From JADFQT01 sp965216025 (lineage in GTDB: Bacteria > Chloroflexota > Dehalococcoidia > Lucifugimonadales > UBA3495): a stretch of DNA of 64,000 nucleotides. Under the pieces are notes generated by a model, which was not told the origin of the DNA, did no database searches, and was given only the letters and a program-made list of their open reading frames with translations. Position 1 is the first letter of the stretch. Each line of letters starts with the position of its first letter. Positions 1-8,188 of this stretch are shown here, piece by piece. The position numbers and the translations under genes are program-made. Location of the stretch: positions 868,001 to 932,000 of the forward strand of contig CBDCEX010000018.1 in NCBI GenBank assembly GCA_965216025.1. The letters run 5' to 3'.

Positions 1-444
1 CTGGAGCAGATGGGCGCTGCGGTGCGCCGGGGGCCCGACTGGATCGAGGTTTCGGCGGGGCAGCTTCATGGCATCGATGTTGATCTAAACCACATGCCCG
101 ACGCAGCTATGACCGTGGCGGCGACCGCCCTGTTCGCCGAGGGCAAGACGGTTATTCGGAATATCTACAACTGGCGGGTTAAGGAAACCGACCGTCTGGC
201 GGCCATGGCCTCGGAGCTGCGCAAAGTGGGGGCGGAGGTGGTGGAGGGAAGGGATTACCTGGAGATTACCCCCCCTTCCCGCATACAGCCCGCGGTGATC
301 GATACCTATAACGATCACCGCATGGCCATGTGTTTCTCCCTGGCCGCTCTGGGCGATGCCCAGATAACCATCAATAACCCGGGCTGCGTGTCCAAGACCT
401 TCCCGGACTACTTCCAGAAGTTCGAGACTATTACTCGTTCCTAG
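1..444 (+). CDS. aroA: EPSP synthase (3-phosphoshikimate 1-carboxyvinyltransferase), C-terminal part
   Basis: The gene is cut by the window edge; 147 codons of the C-terminal half are visible and end in TAG. The enzyme joins phosphoenolpyruvate to shikimate-3-phosphate in the cytoplasmic shikimate pathway. Family motifs are clear: DLNHMPDAAMT, then NWRVKETDRLAAMASELRKVG, the diagnostic NDHRMAMCFSLAAL and a final PGCVSKTFPDYF. It ends 133 bp before ychF, and a dispersed repeat lies in the spacer. No upstream partner is visible, so nothing can be said about its operon. Confidence 0.95.
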   Translation: MEQMGAAVRRGPDWIEVSAGQLHGIDVDLNHMPDAAMTVAATALFAEGKTVIRNIYNWRVKETDRLAAMASELRKVGAEVVEGRDYLEITPPSRIQPAVIDTYNDHRMAMCFSLAALGDAQITINNPGCVSKTFPDYFQKFETITRS

Positions 445-470
445 CTGGGTGCAGGCGATGCCATCCTTTC

Positions 471-496
471 GTCATTGCGAGCGAAGCGAAGCAATC
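471..496. repeat. Dispersed GTCATTGCGAG repeat, half copy
   Basis: The motif GTCATTGCGAG followed by CGAAGCGAAGCAATC recurs at 27.8, 35.7, 36.4, 41.4 and 49.8 kb, there usually paired with an inverted CTCGCAATGAC. Only the left half is present here, between aroA and ychF. Confidence 0.7.
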
Positions 497-565
497 GAGC
501 CCACAAGATTCCAAACCCCTGCTTCTACCCCTCGGTGACCGCTGCTCCTACCGCGAACAACCGGG

Positions 566-571
566 TATAAT
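566..571 (+). promoter_or_regulatory. -10 box of ychF, apparently leaderless
   Basis: A perfect TATAAT ends 6 bp before the ATG of ychF at 578. A normal start point 6-7 bases downstream of the -10 box would fall on the ATG itself. No ribosome binding site can fit in this spacing. A -35 box at the usual distance is not evident. Confidence 0.5.
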
Positions 572-577
572 CCTTCT

Positions 578-1681
578 ATGGATATTGGAATTATCGGATT
601 GCCCCAAAGCGGCAAAACCACGGTTTTCAATGCCTTGACCCGGGGACAGGCCGAAACCTCCGGCGCCAGCGGTTCGGCCACGGAGACTCATTTGGGGGTG
701 GTGAAGGTGCCGGATGCCCGGCTGGACCGTCTGGCGAAGATGTTCAACCCCAAAAAGGTGGTGCCGGCCGAGGTAAAGTATTTCGATTTACCCGGGTTGG
801 GCTCGGTGGCTCAGACCCAGGGGATTACCGGTCAGCAGCGAAACCTTCTCCAGACCGCCGACGCCTTTCTGCTGGTGGTGCGGGCCTTCAGCAACCCGGC
901 GGTGGTCCACCCCCTAGGCGATTCCAATCCCCAGCGGGACCTGGAGACCATGCTTGGAGAGTTGATATTCTCCGATCTGGAGATTCTGGAGCGAGCGGTG
1001 GGCCGGCTGGAAGACGGCATCAAAAAGGCCAAGGCGGCCGAAAGACCGGTCATGACCCGTCAACTGGAGGCCTTGGTGAAGGCTAAGGAGGCTCTGGAAC
1101 GAGGCCTCCCCATGCGGCGGCAGGCTCTTTCCGATTCCGAGACCCTCTTTCTGGCCGATTATCAGTTGCTGACCTACAAGCCGGTCATCGTTGCTTTCAA
1201 TACCGATGAAGTGATGCCCGAGGCGGCGCCGGATTTGAGCCTGGACCAACTTGACTTGTCCTCGGAGCAGCGGGAAGGCCTCGGCGAGGTGAACCTGTCG
1301 GCCAAGCTGGAGGCGGAGTTGGCCCTGATGCCCGACGAAGAGGAAGCCGAATTTCGGAGGGAACTGGGTCTCGCCGAGTCCGCCATGTCCCGGGTGATAA
1401 TAGTTAGCTACGAGACGGTCGGATTGGTCTCCTTCTTGACAGTGGGCAGCGATGAAGTGCGGGCCTGGAGCGTGCCCGCCGGTATTCCCGCCCAGGAGGC
1501 CGCCCGGACCATCCATACCGACTTCCAGCGGGGCTTCATCCGCGCCGAGGTAATTAGCTATCCGGATCTGGACCGGTGTGGCAGCATCGCCGAGGGCCGC
1601 AAGGGCGGTCTGCTGCGGTCCGAGGGGAAAACCTATCCGGTCAAGGATGGCGACGTCATCAACTTCCTGGTAAGCGTCTAG
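578..1681 (+). CDS. ychF: Obg-like ATPase YchF
   Basis: A 367-residue cytoplasmic P-loop ATPase of the TRAFAC/Obg group that binds ribosomes and is linked to stress responses. The P-loop GLPQSGKTT lies at residues 7-15, and the G4-position sequence NTDE starts at residue 208 in place of the GTP-selective NKxD, as expected for this ATP-using family. The C-terminal TGS/DUF933 region includes AWSVPAGIPAQEAA and FIRAEVISYPDL. Length is normal. The stop codon TAG is part of the CTAG target duplication of the MITE immediately downstream, so the insertion left the reading frame intact. Translation is probably leaderless. Confidence 0.93.
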   Translation: MDIGIIGLPQSGKTTVFNALTRGQAETSGASGSATETHLGVVKVPDARLDRLAKMFNPKKVVPAEVKYFDLPGLGSVAQTQGITGQQRNLLQTADAFLLVVRAFSNPAVVHPLGDSNPQRDLETMLGELIFSDLEILERAVGRLEDGIKKAKAAERPVMTRQLEALVKAKEALERGLPMRRQALSDSETLFLADYQLLTYKPVIVAFNTDEVMPEAAPDLSLDQLDLSSEQREGLGEVNLSAKLEAELALMPDEEEAEFRRELGLAESAMSRVIIVSYETVGLVSFLTVGSDEVRAWSVPAGIPAQEAARTIHTDFQRGFIRAEVISYPDLDRCGSIAEGRKGGLLRSEGKTYPVKDGDVINFLVSV

Positions 1682-1825
1682 TATTACAACGACGGATCGC
1701 AAGAAAGGGATCTTGAGTACCCTTCATAGCAACCTGCCCACGCGCTCGACAGCTTTGTGGCCTTGCCTTCCGCGAAGCGATTTCCGGTCAAAAACTGACC
1801 AAATTGAGGAAGCGTCGTTGTAATA
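1682..1825. mobile_element. 144-bp MITE with IS701-type ends
   Basis: Perfect 13-bp terminal inverted repeats, TATTACAACGACG at the left and its complement at the right, are flanked by a CTAG target duplication (1678-1681 and 1826-1829). The ends match those of the IS701-type element at 59.9 kb except for one base (TACTACAACGACG). There is no coding capacity, so it is a non-autonomous element presumably moved by an IS701-type transposase. The left CTAG provides the ychF stop codon. Confidence 0.85.
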
Positions 1826-1852
1826 CTAGAAGGGTGTCTAAATCGCTGGTTT

Positions 1853-1928
1853 CTCCCCCTTGCCAAGGGGGAGACTAAGAGAGGGTGTTCTGACCCCGCC
1901 TAACCTCCCCTTGTTAAGGGGAGGGACA
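1853..1928. repeat. Two adjacent CCCCCTT/AAGGGGG palindromes
   Basis: Two hairpin-forming palindromes (TCTCCCCCTTGCCAAGGGGGAGA and a shorter CTCCCCTTGTTAAGGGGAG) lie head to tail between the MITE and the acetyltransferase gene. They belong to the family also seen at 2.56, 9.34, 34.4 and 63.3 kb. They may terminate transcription after ychF. Confidence 0.55.
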
Positions 1929-1987
1929 TTTCGTCCATTCTCTAAGCCTGAGTCACTTCGGGTCGTTCATCCCAAACTGCGTCTACC

Positions 1988-2512
1988 ATGTTGAACATTC
2001 GTACCTTCCGTCCGGCCGATGCCGGAGCGGTCCGCCTGCTCTTCGCCCAGAGCCTGATTGACTTTGCTGGGAATGCTGCTCAAACGGTGGAATCTTACGT
2101 CGAAAGCTCGCTGGCTGACGACCTGGCGGATATATCCATCCATTACCTGCGATCACCTGGCGACCACTTTTGGGTCGCCGAAGCTGAAGGCCAGATCAAG
2201 GGCATGGTGGGTATCCAGCGGAGAGACGAGGGCGAGGCGGAGTTGCGCCGCATGAGTGTGGCCAGGGACGCCCGCCGCCAGGGCATCGGCTGGGCATTAT
2301 TGGAGACCACGGAATCTTTCTGCAGGGAGCAGGGCTACCAGCAAATTCGGCTGACCACCGTGACCCTACTGCAACCGGCCATAGCCATGTATACCAGATT
2401 CGGGTACCGGTTGACCGGAGAAGATCAGTACGGTGAGATAGCGGCGCAGCATTTTGTGAAACTGCTGGATGACCCCCGCCCCGAGCCTGTCCAAGGACGG
2501 CCAGGGTCTTGA
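1988..2512 (+). CDS. GNAT-family N-acetyltransferase
   Basis: A 174-residue cytoplasmic protein of the GNAT fold, which transfers an acetyl group from acetyl-CoA to an amine. The acetyl-CoA-binding motif A is seen as ARRQGIGWALL near residues 94-105, preceded by the strand ELRRMSVA. Motif B is AIAMYTRFGYRLTGE near residues 138-152. The substrate cannot be inferred. It stands alone, convergent with the VOC gene. Confidence 0.85.
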   Translation: MLNIRTFRPADAGAVRLLFAQSLIDFAGNAAQTVESYVESSLADDLADISIHYLRSPGDHFWVAEAEGQIKGMVGIQRRDEGEAELRRMSVARDARRQGIGWALLETTESFCREQGYQQIRLTTVTLLQPAIAMYTRFGYRLTGEDQYGEIAAQHFVKLLDDPRPEPVQGRPGS

Positions 2513-2557
2513 ATCCTTTAATTATCCTTAGATGCAATTACTAAACTTGCGAGGTCC

Positions 2558-2603
2558 ATATCCCCCTATATCCCCCTTTGCAAAGGGGGATATAGGGGGA
2601 TAT
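2558..2603. terminator. Perfect 46-bp palindrome between convergent genes
   Basis: Two 23-bp arms are exact reverse complements with no loop; the centre is CCCCCTTTGCAAAGGGGG and the outer part repeats the C-run (ATATCCCCCTATATCCCCC). It lies between the convergent acetyltransferase and VOC genes, where a bidirectional terminator would serve. It is also the longest member of a dispersed palindrome family in the window. Confidence 0.6.
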
Positions 2604-2637
2604 CCCTTAACGGTGGCTCCGGCGACTCTGCCGGGTG

Positions 2638-2997
2638 TCAGCTTTGCAGGGGGCTGGCGAAGCTGATCTCGTGGCCGTCCGGGTCTTGGACGTGGAAATA
2701 GCGCTCTCCCCAAGCCGCATCTTCCGGCGCTTGGACAACCGTCCAGCCCGAATCGACCAGCCGCCGGTACAGGGCGTCCACCTGGTCCACGTACAGGATC
2801 ACCCGTCCCCACCAGTTGACCTGGGCCTCGGGCTCCAGAATCAGGTTGAGAAAGCCGCCGCCAACTGGGAAGCTGCTGAAGGAAGCTGTTTCCCCGCCGT
2901 ACAGCAGCTCCAACCCAACCCGGGTTTGGTAAAAGTCGAGGGACCGGGCCATGTCGGCTACCGCCAAGGTTACGGCGCTAATCGAAGTTACGGTCAT
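2638..2997 (-). CDS. VOC-family (glyoxalase/bleomycin resistance) protein
   Basis: A 119-residue single-module vicinal oxygen chelate protein. The start (ISAVTLAVADMARSLDFYQ) and end (YFHVQDPDGHEISFASPL) are typical, and the terminal DPDGHEI carries the usual glutamate metal ligand. Such proteins bind a divalent metal, or serve as binding proteins; the substrate is not predictable. The gene is followed by a palindromic terminator and preceded by the DUF362 gene on the same strand 39 bp upstream. Confidence 0.85.
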   Translation of the reverse strand: MTVTSISAVTLAVADMARSLDFYQTRVGLELLYGGETASFSSFPVGGGFLNLILEPEAQVNWWGRVILYVDQVDALYRRLVDSGWTVVQAPEDAAWGERYFHVQDPDGHEISFASPLQS

Positions 2998-3036
2998 GCC
3001 CCCGGCTGCTCTGATCCATAAAAATAATATAAAAAG

Positions 3037-4200
3037 TCAGTAGGATTTGAAAAGCTCGCCCCACTCGGTTTTCAGCGCCGCGTCGATGCGGCGGCGGCCG
3101 TGGGTCTTGAGCCAGTAGCCGTTGTGGTACAGGTTGGATGCCAGATAGGCCCAGCCGGCAATGGGACTACGCAGCAGTAGCTTTTCCAGGAAGTTCAGCG
3201 GCCCCCAGTAGATCAGCTTTTGGCCCCGGCTGGCCAGGGTGTTCTCCACCCCGGAAAACCCCCAGTTGACCTGAGAGATGTCCTCCCCAACCACTTCAAT
3301 CTTGGAAATATCGCCGCAGCCCAGCCCCCGCTCGTGGGCCAGCCTAATGAACTTTATGCTCATTGGGTCAAACCCCATCATGTGCGCCGCCACGGCGTCG
3401 ATGGCTACCTGGTCGGCGCTGGCCAGGATGCGGTCCTTGATGTGCCAGCGCATGGCGCGGGGGCCTGGCCCATCTCCGGCGAAGGTGCCGTCCATGACGG
3501 CGAAGATGCCCGGATGAATCTCTTTCTGAATCGTAAGCAGGTCCACCAACGTTTCATGGATTACCGAATGGGTCCAGTGCCGCTTGCGGTGCAGCAAGCC
3601 GCCGAAAGCATTTTTCATCGCTCCGGTCATGGTGGTAAAAACATGGGTCTTCATGGTGGGCAGGTGGACTATGTTTTTGCCGGCAAATATCTTCGGAACC
3701 TGTATGCCCTCCGGAAAAATGTCGTCCAGCACCAGCATCTGCCCTTGGGGCTGATAATCCACCCATTCGTTGGGAGGAGTGTCTAGGTGCACCGTGGGCA
3801 GATGAAGCAGGTCCTGAACGGCCTTGTGCTTGTTGCTAACTTCCCCTTCGAATGAATCGACGACCACGGTCCCGTTGTGCGCTCCAATCAGGTCGTTATG
3901 CCCGGCGTTCCGGAGGGCCCGAATTACGCCATCCAGCTGCCAGGGTGTGGTGGAGCAGGCCGGGAACCAGTGTTGCCAGGAGATATTTATTTTCAGTAGG
4001 GTGGCGACGTCCGGGCTCAAATGCTGGCCAATGCCCGCCAGGTGCATGGCCCGGTCGTAATCCTCCAGCACAGATTCCGGCCTGGTCGCCACGACTGAGA
4101 CCACGGGCGAAACCAGGGAAGATGTGGGCGTCGAGGGCGCCGCATCGGGGGCTGTTGCTGTTTCCAGACCCCCTTGGGTATGGGGTTCATTGGTCTGCAT
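3037..4200 (-). CDS. DUF362 domain-containing protein
   Basis: A 387-residue protein with the DUF362 core: VATLLKINISWQHWFPACSTTPWQLDGVIRALR near residues 64-96, NIVHLPTMKTHVFTTMTGAMKNAFGG near the middle, then AVMDGTFAGDGPGPR and SADQVAIDAVAAHMMGFDP. DUF362 proteins are often iron-sulfur or quinone-associated, but no ferredoxin-type cysteine cluster is present here. The first 35 residues are low-complexity (Pro/Thr/Ser/Ala) and may be unstructured. It lies 47 bp downstream of the UbiA-type gene on the same strand and may be cotranscribed. The function is unknown. Confidence 0.8.
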   Translation of the reverse strand: MQTNEPHTQGGLETATAPDAAPSTPTSSLVSPVVSVVATRPESVLEDYDRAMHLAGIGQHLSPDVATLLKINISWQHWFPACSTTPWQLDGVIRALRNAGHNDLIGAHNGTVVVDSFEGEVSNKHKAVQDLLHLPTVHLDTPPNEWVDYQPQGQMLVLDDIFPEGIQVPKIFAGKNIVHLPTMKTHVFTTMTGAMKNAFGGLLHRKRHWTHSVIHETLVDLLTIQKEIHPGIFAVMDGTFAGDGPGPRAMRWHIKDRILASADQVAIDAVAAHMMGFDPMSIKFIRLAHERGLGCGDISKIEVVGEDISQVNWGFSGVENTLASRGQKLIYWGPLNFLEKLLLRSPIAGWAYLASNLYHNGYWLKTHGRRRIDAALKTEWGELFKSY

Positions 4201-4247
4201 CCAGCCTTCTCCTGCTTTTTGATGAGGACACCCGGGTCAGTTCCGGA

Positions 4248-5240
4248 TCAGTTGTTTAGCACCAGCACCAATGCCGATGCGGCGATCCAGGATAAGATCG
4301 ATACCACCAGCGGCAGGTCCCGGACTATCAATTGCTCCGGATATTCGGCTTCCTCGCTGGTGTTCAGTAGGTACAGGTAGCGGAACAGCCCCAGGGTTAC
4401 CAGGGGCACCGTCAGCAGCATGGAGTTGTTGTCCGGCAAGCCGGAGGCTTCCACCGTATACAAAGTATAGCTTACCAGCGCGGCGGTGGCCGCGATGCCC
4501 AGCAGTTGCCCGATTAGCGGTCCCCGATAGGCCAGCAGCACCGGCCGCTGACCTCCGAGGTCGTCGCCTGCCAGCCGTACCTCGGCGTAGCGCCGGCCCA
4601 GCACTATGAAGAGAGCTCCCGCCGCAGTGACGGCGTATAACCAGGGCGATGGGCTGACGTTAATGGCAAGTGCCCCAGCAGCGGCCCGGATCACGTAGCC
4701 GCTGGCCACCAGCATTACATCCACCAAGACCAGCCGCTTGGCGGCCAAAGAGTAGGTGAGGTTGATAACCAGGTACAAGAGTCCTACCCCAACCAGCAGC
4801 GGGCGGTTCAGACCCATCAGCGCCAGCCCCACGGCTACCAGGATCAGCAACAGAACAACCGCGCCGGGAACCGGCAGTTGCCCCGAGGCTATAGCCCGAT
4901 GCCGTTTGTCCGGGTGCTGCCGGTCTTCCTCCCGATCGGCCAGGTCGTTCAGCAAATAGACGGCGCTGGAGAGGGCGCAGAAGCCCAGGAAAACTACCGC
5001 CAGGTGGAGGAGAGTCCTGGGCACTTCCGCCAAATTGTCCGGAGCCCAGACCTGGTTTACCGCAAACAAGAAGGGCAGAAAAACCAGACCGTTTTTGACC
5101 CACTGCCGTATTCGCAGGGATTGAAGGAGCGCCGACGCAGGCTTCAGCTGGCGTTTCTCCTCATTAGATTTTAAGTCCGGAGATTTTAAGTCCGGTGGTT
5201 TTAAGTCCGGTGGTATTAAAGCCCGGTCTTCAGTGGCCAT
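4248..5240 (-). CDS. UbiA-family prenyltransferase, decaprenyl-phosphate phosphoribosyltransferase-like
   Basis: A 330-residue integral membrane protein with about eight or nine hydrophobic segments. The first Asp-rich motif is NDLADREEDRQHPDKRHRAI and the region YSLAAKRLVLVDVMLVASGYVIRAAAGA marks the second part of the active site. The phrase SLRIRQWVKNGLVFLPFLFA resembles the group that transfers phosphoribose to decaprenyl phosphate (Rv3806c-like), the first step to decaprenyl-phospho-arabinose. Other UbiA substrates are possible. The N-terminus holds a 5-residue repeat (PPDLK/SPDLK) from a 15-bp DNA repeat. Confidence 0.8.
   Translation of the reverse strand: MATEDRALIPPDLKPPDLKSPDLKSNEEKRQLKPASALLQSLRIRQWVKNGLVFLPFLFAVNQVWAPDNLAEVPRTLLHLAVVFLGFCALSSAVYLLNDLADREEDRQHPDKRHRAIASGQLPVPGAVVLLLILVAVGLALMGLNRPLLVGVGLLYLVINLTYSLAAKRLVLVDVMLVASGYVIRAAAGALAINVSPSPWLYAVTAAGALFIVLGRRYAEVRLAGDDLGGQRPVLLAYRGPLIGQLLGIAATAALVSYTLYTVEASGLPDNNSMLLTVPLVTLGLFRYLYLLNTSEEAEYPEQLIVRDLPLVVSILSWIAASALVLVLNN
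5166..5226. repeat. 15-bp tandem repeat in the 5' end of the UbiA-type gene
   Basis: The unit TTTTAAGTCCGGTGG and close variants occur three to four times in tandem. In the protein they encode P-P-D-L-K-like units near residues 8-22, so copy number can change without shifting the frame. Confidence 0.75.
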
Positions 5241-5493
5241 CAGTTCTGCCAGGTTGTGGCGCGAAAAGCCGGCGGTTCAATTCCCGGCGGTTCTCTTGGT
5301 AGGTCGCCGATTATACACCAGAAGGTCCAAACAGAGCCCTTCCTAATAAGAACGGCAATTTGGAATTAGCCTTGATGGAGCAGATGGTGGAAATCGGATG
5401 ACCCGGAAACCAAGGTCAGGCGATCTAGCTGGATTCTTTTTGGGTAGAAGCAGTCCGAACCGGTTAGGACAGGTTGAAGTCGACCCCAGGATT

Positions 5494-5522
5494 TTGACAC
5501 CAATGGAGGAACCATGTAGCAT
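5494..5522 (+). promoter_or_regulatory. Candidate sigma-70 promoter upstream of the PEPCK-like gene
   Basis: TTGACA (5494-5499), a 17-bp spacer and TAGCAT (5517-5522) form a plausible promoter inside the 570-bp spacer after the UbiA-type gene. The transcript would carry a leader of about 280 bases that includes a 41-codon reading frame (5676-5801). The rest of 5241-5660 holds nothing recognisable. Confidence 0.4.
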
Positions 5523-5660
5523 AGGCACGCGGGGCCAAGCTGCGCTCGACGCTCGGCCGGAGAGCGACCCGGAGAGCGACTGAGAGGAAGTAGCCGCTGC
5601 CCTACGCCGCCACAATGCCCATCTCAGCGAAGCTTTCGACATGATGCTACCTACCAAGGC

Positions 5661-5910
5661 AGCTGAGGAATTCCCATGGGTGATGAAGTAGCAGACCCGA
5701 AGAGGATTTTGGCAACCCAATCAGTCCTCGCCGGTCCTAATAACAACCCGCAATTCTTGGAAGCTTTGGACCAGCTAGCCGGACTACCAAGAAATAGCTG
5801 AGGAATTCCCATGGGTGATGAAGTAGCAGACCCGAAGAGGCCCTTGGCAACCCAATCAGTCCTCGCCGGTCCTAATAACAACCCGCAATTCTTGGAAGCT
5901 TTGGACCAGT
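5661..5910 (+). repeat. 135-bp tandem duplication of the 5' end of the PEPCK-like gene
   Basis: The ribosome binding site, ATG and first about 33 codons of the gene at 5811 occur a second time 135 bp upstream (ATG at 5676). The two copies are nearly identical (AGGATTTTG versus AGGCCCTTG is the main difference). The upstream copy reads MGDEVADPKR and stops at TGA 5799-5801 after 41 codons. The offset is a multiple of three. Confidence 0.9.
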
Positions 5911-8111
5911 TGGTCGCTCTGGCCAGGCTGGGACAGAAGCCGAATTGCGAGGTTTTCAACCCGACCGACGATTGGCTGACCAGCCACATGCCGGTCTTCC
6001 AGGATATGCCCCAAGCTCAGCAAGACCAGGTGCTGCAGGATGCGGCGTTGATCGCCGAGCAAGGTCGGGAAGCCAACGCGGCCGGCCGGGCAGCGGCACG
6101 GGTTTGGCCGGAGGCTGTGATCCGGCTGGACAACGGAGGGCTGGACTTCTTCAGTCAGTTGGGTGTGGTCCGAAGACCTGACCTGACCCAGTACTTCATC
6201 GATGGCTTTGAGAAAAACCGAGATGGGCTGGCCTTTGAGGAAGAAAATCAGGGGCTCTTTACCGAGGTCTTCCAGTACATTATCCGCTATATGCAAGAAT
6301 GTTTCTCCGCCGGAAAGACCATCATTCAGACCGACCGGCAGATAGGCGACACGGCAGAGCGTTCCTTTCACGCCCGCCAATTGCTCTTCGGCAGTGATTA
6401 CCTCCAGGCTTCCTATATGTGGAAGCAGCTGACCTTCGAGCTCCCCGAGGCGGAGGTGCAGGAAGAGCCTCAGATCCTGGAGGTTTCCATTCCCAGGTGG
6501 TTGGAGGACCTGGGCCTGCCGGAAGAGCTGAAGGGGCGCTTGAGAGAAGCCGGTCTCACCCAGCTAATCTTCAAGGCTCCCACCAAGGGTCTATCGCTCC
6601 ATCTAGGCTTCGACTATGTGGGGGAGCACAAAATGGGCCCCCTCTCCATCGCCATGTTCCTGGTTAAGCAGAACAACGGACTGGCGATCCAAGCGGCTCT
6701 GAGCATGGCCCGGGTCAAGACCCTGGATGGGATGGCAAAAAACACGGCCTTGATCACCATTGGCCCGTCCCTCCATGGCAAAAGTACCCTCACCATCATG
6801 ATCGAGCTGGGCAACAGCGACCTGGCTAAACTCCTTCGCCTGGAACGGGACCCGGCGGAGGGGGTATATCCCATGAACGACGACATTGTGCTGTTGCAGC
6901 CCTTGCGGGAGCCCATCGAAACCGTACGGGACGGGCATCGGATACGCATTTCCTACGGCATCGACGGTAGCGAAAACAATCTCTACGCCGTGCCCTTCGG
7001 ATTGACCCGGGAGGACGACCCGATAACCTACGATGTGGTTAGAGGAAGTCCGGAGAATCCCACCTCTCAAGAGACATTGGAAAACGTACCGGTCAACCTG
7101 GAAGACTTTACTCCCAATTACCTGGAAAATCCGGTGCGCAACATGCGCATGATTCTCTCCCGCTCCCGGCTTCTAGAGAGGAAAGGCGCTCAAGGACTGC
7201 TGGAGTCGATAACCGGAGGCAGCCTGAAGGATGCGGTGCATATCCCCATGCGGTATACGGACCAGGTGTTTTGGCAGGCGGTAATGCGCCAGAACACGGT
7301 CATCCCTCCCTTGAGGCGGCTGGCCTTGGAGCAGTATGTGCGGGTATTGATGTATGGCGAGGCGGTGCAGATGGGCGCCGCGGTGGGCGCCATTGGACGG
7401 CCCTACATTGAGTATTTCTCCGACCCGTTTATCATTGGGCTGGAGGACGAAAACGCCAACATTATGCACCACATATTGCGGCAGATACAGGCGGGCGGCC
7501 TGCCCCAGTTATGCTATGTGTTCAATACTGGCGGGGTCGGTGCGGACACCAACGACGAGGCTACCGGAGCCAAGTACAAAAAAATCCCCAGGGAACTGAC
7601 CCTGACTTTGCAGGAGGCGCTGCTGCGGGAAGCCATCAAGTTCGAATACGACGCCGTGCTTCGGTCCGACATAGCCGTAGCCGTGGTGAACGCCAGTGGC
7701 GAAGAAGTGCTGAATCTGAGACAGGAATGGCTGCCCGTCAATATCTATGGCGAGGAAGATTACAATCACCGGGTAATGGAGTTGCGCAGGCGCAGGTATT
7801 ACGGTCGGGACGCCCAAGACAAGGCCGGGATCCTGCGCTATACCAAGGTCACCGATGCCCTGATGGACCTCAGCGACATTCCGGAGCCGTCCAACGAGCG
7901 AGAGCTGGCCTGGTTGCTATCCTTCTATTGGCAGGTGGACCAGGCTTATAATACGCTGGCGGAGCTGTCCCAACACCGTGGTGAGGGCCGGCAGCCCCTG
8001 CCTCATCTATTGAGAGCGTTGGAGCGAGCCTACCAGGCCGGGCTCACGGCGGGTTTGGTACTGCCCGCGGCAAGCCACCGTGTGCTGATGGAACTGGGAA
8101 TTGGGGCCTAG
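5811..8111 (+). CDS. Divergent ATP-type phosphoenolpyruvate carboxykinase-like protein
   Basis: A 766-residue soluble protein, longer than the usual 530-residue ATP-dependent PEP carboxykinase. Its central part follows that fold: a P-loop-like GPSLHGKST at residues 318-326 (canonical GLSGTGKTT), an acidic NDD at 356-358 where the family has a metal-binding Asp pair, and FNTGGVGADTND from residue 571 followed by GAKYKKIPRELTLTL, where the family has NTGWTGG and GKRI. The N-terminal 230 and C-terminal 130 residues are unlike the classic enzyme. The reaction could be PEP/oxaloacetate conversion or another phosphoryl transfer. The start follows GAGGAA and is fixed by that site; the 5' end is tandemly duplicated. 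Confidence 0.6.
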   Translation: MGDEVADPKRPLATQSVLAGPNNNPQFLEALDQLVALARLGQKPNCEVFNPTDDWLTSHMPVFQDMPQAQQDQVLQDAALIAEQGREANAAGRAAARVWPEAVIRLDNGGLDFFSQLGVVRRPDLTQYFIDGFEKNRDGLAFEEENQGLFTEVFQYIIRYMQECFSAGKTIIQTDRQIGDTAERSFHARQLLFGSDYLQASYMWKQLTFELPEAEVQEEPQILEVSIPRWLEDLGLPEELKGRLREAGLTQLIFKAPTKGLSLHLGFDYVGEHKMGPLSIAMFLVKQNNGLAIQAALSMARVKTLDGMAKNTALITIGPSLHGKSTLTIMIELGNSDLAKLLRLERDPAEGVYPMNDDIVLLQPLREPIETVRDGHRIRISYGIDGSENNLYAVPFGLTREDDPITYDVVRGSPENPTSQETLENVPVNLEDFTPNYLENPVRNMRMILSRSRLLERKGAQGLLESITGGSLKDAVHIPMRYTDQVFWQAVMRQNTVIPPLRRLALEQYVRVLMYGEAVQMGAAVGAIGRPYIEYFSDPFIIGLEDENANIMHHILRQIQAGGLPQLCYVFNTGGVGADTNDEATGAKYKKIPRELTLTLQEALLREAIKFEYDAVLRSDIAVAVVNASGEEVLNLRQEWLPVNIYGEEDYNHRVMELRRRRYYGRDAQDKAGILRYTKVTDALMDLSDIPEPSNERELAWLLSFYWQVDQAYNTLAELSQHRGEGRQPLPHLLRALERAYQAGLTAGLVLPAASHRVLMELGIGA

Positions 8112-8188
8112 CCAGGCTTTGTTCAGCGCCACCAGGGGCGGCGAAGCACCGCGGCGCTGAGGCAGTATTCTGGCTGACCGGCCGCTAG

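Noticed and set aside
914..1702. 262-codon frame antisense to ychF
   Set aside because: Shadow frame; the sense strand encodes a full YchF.
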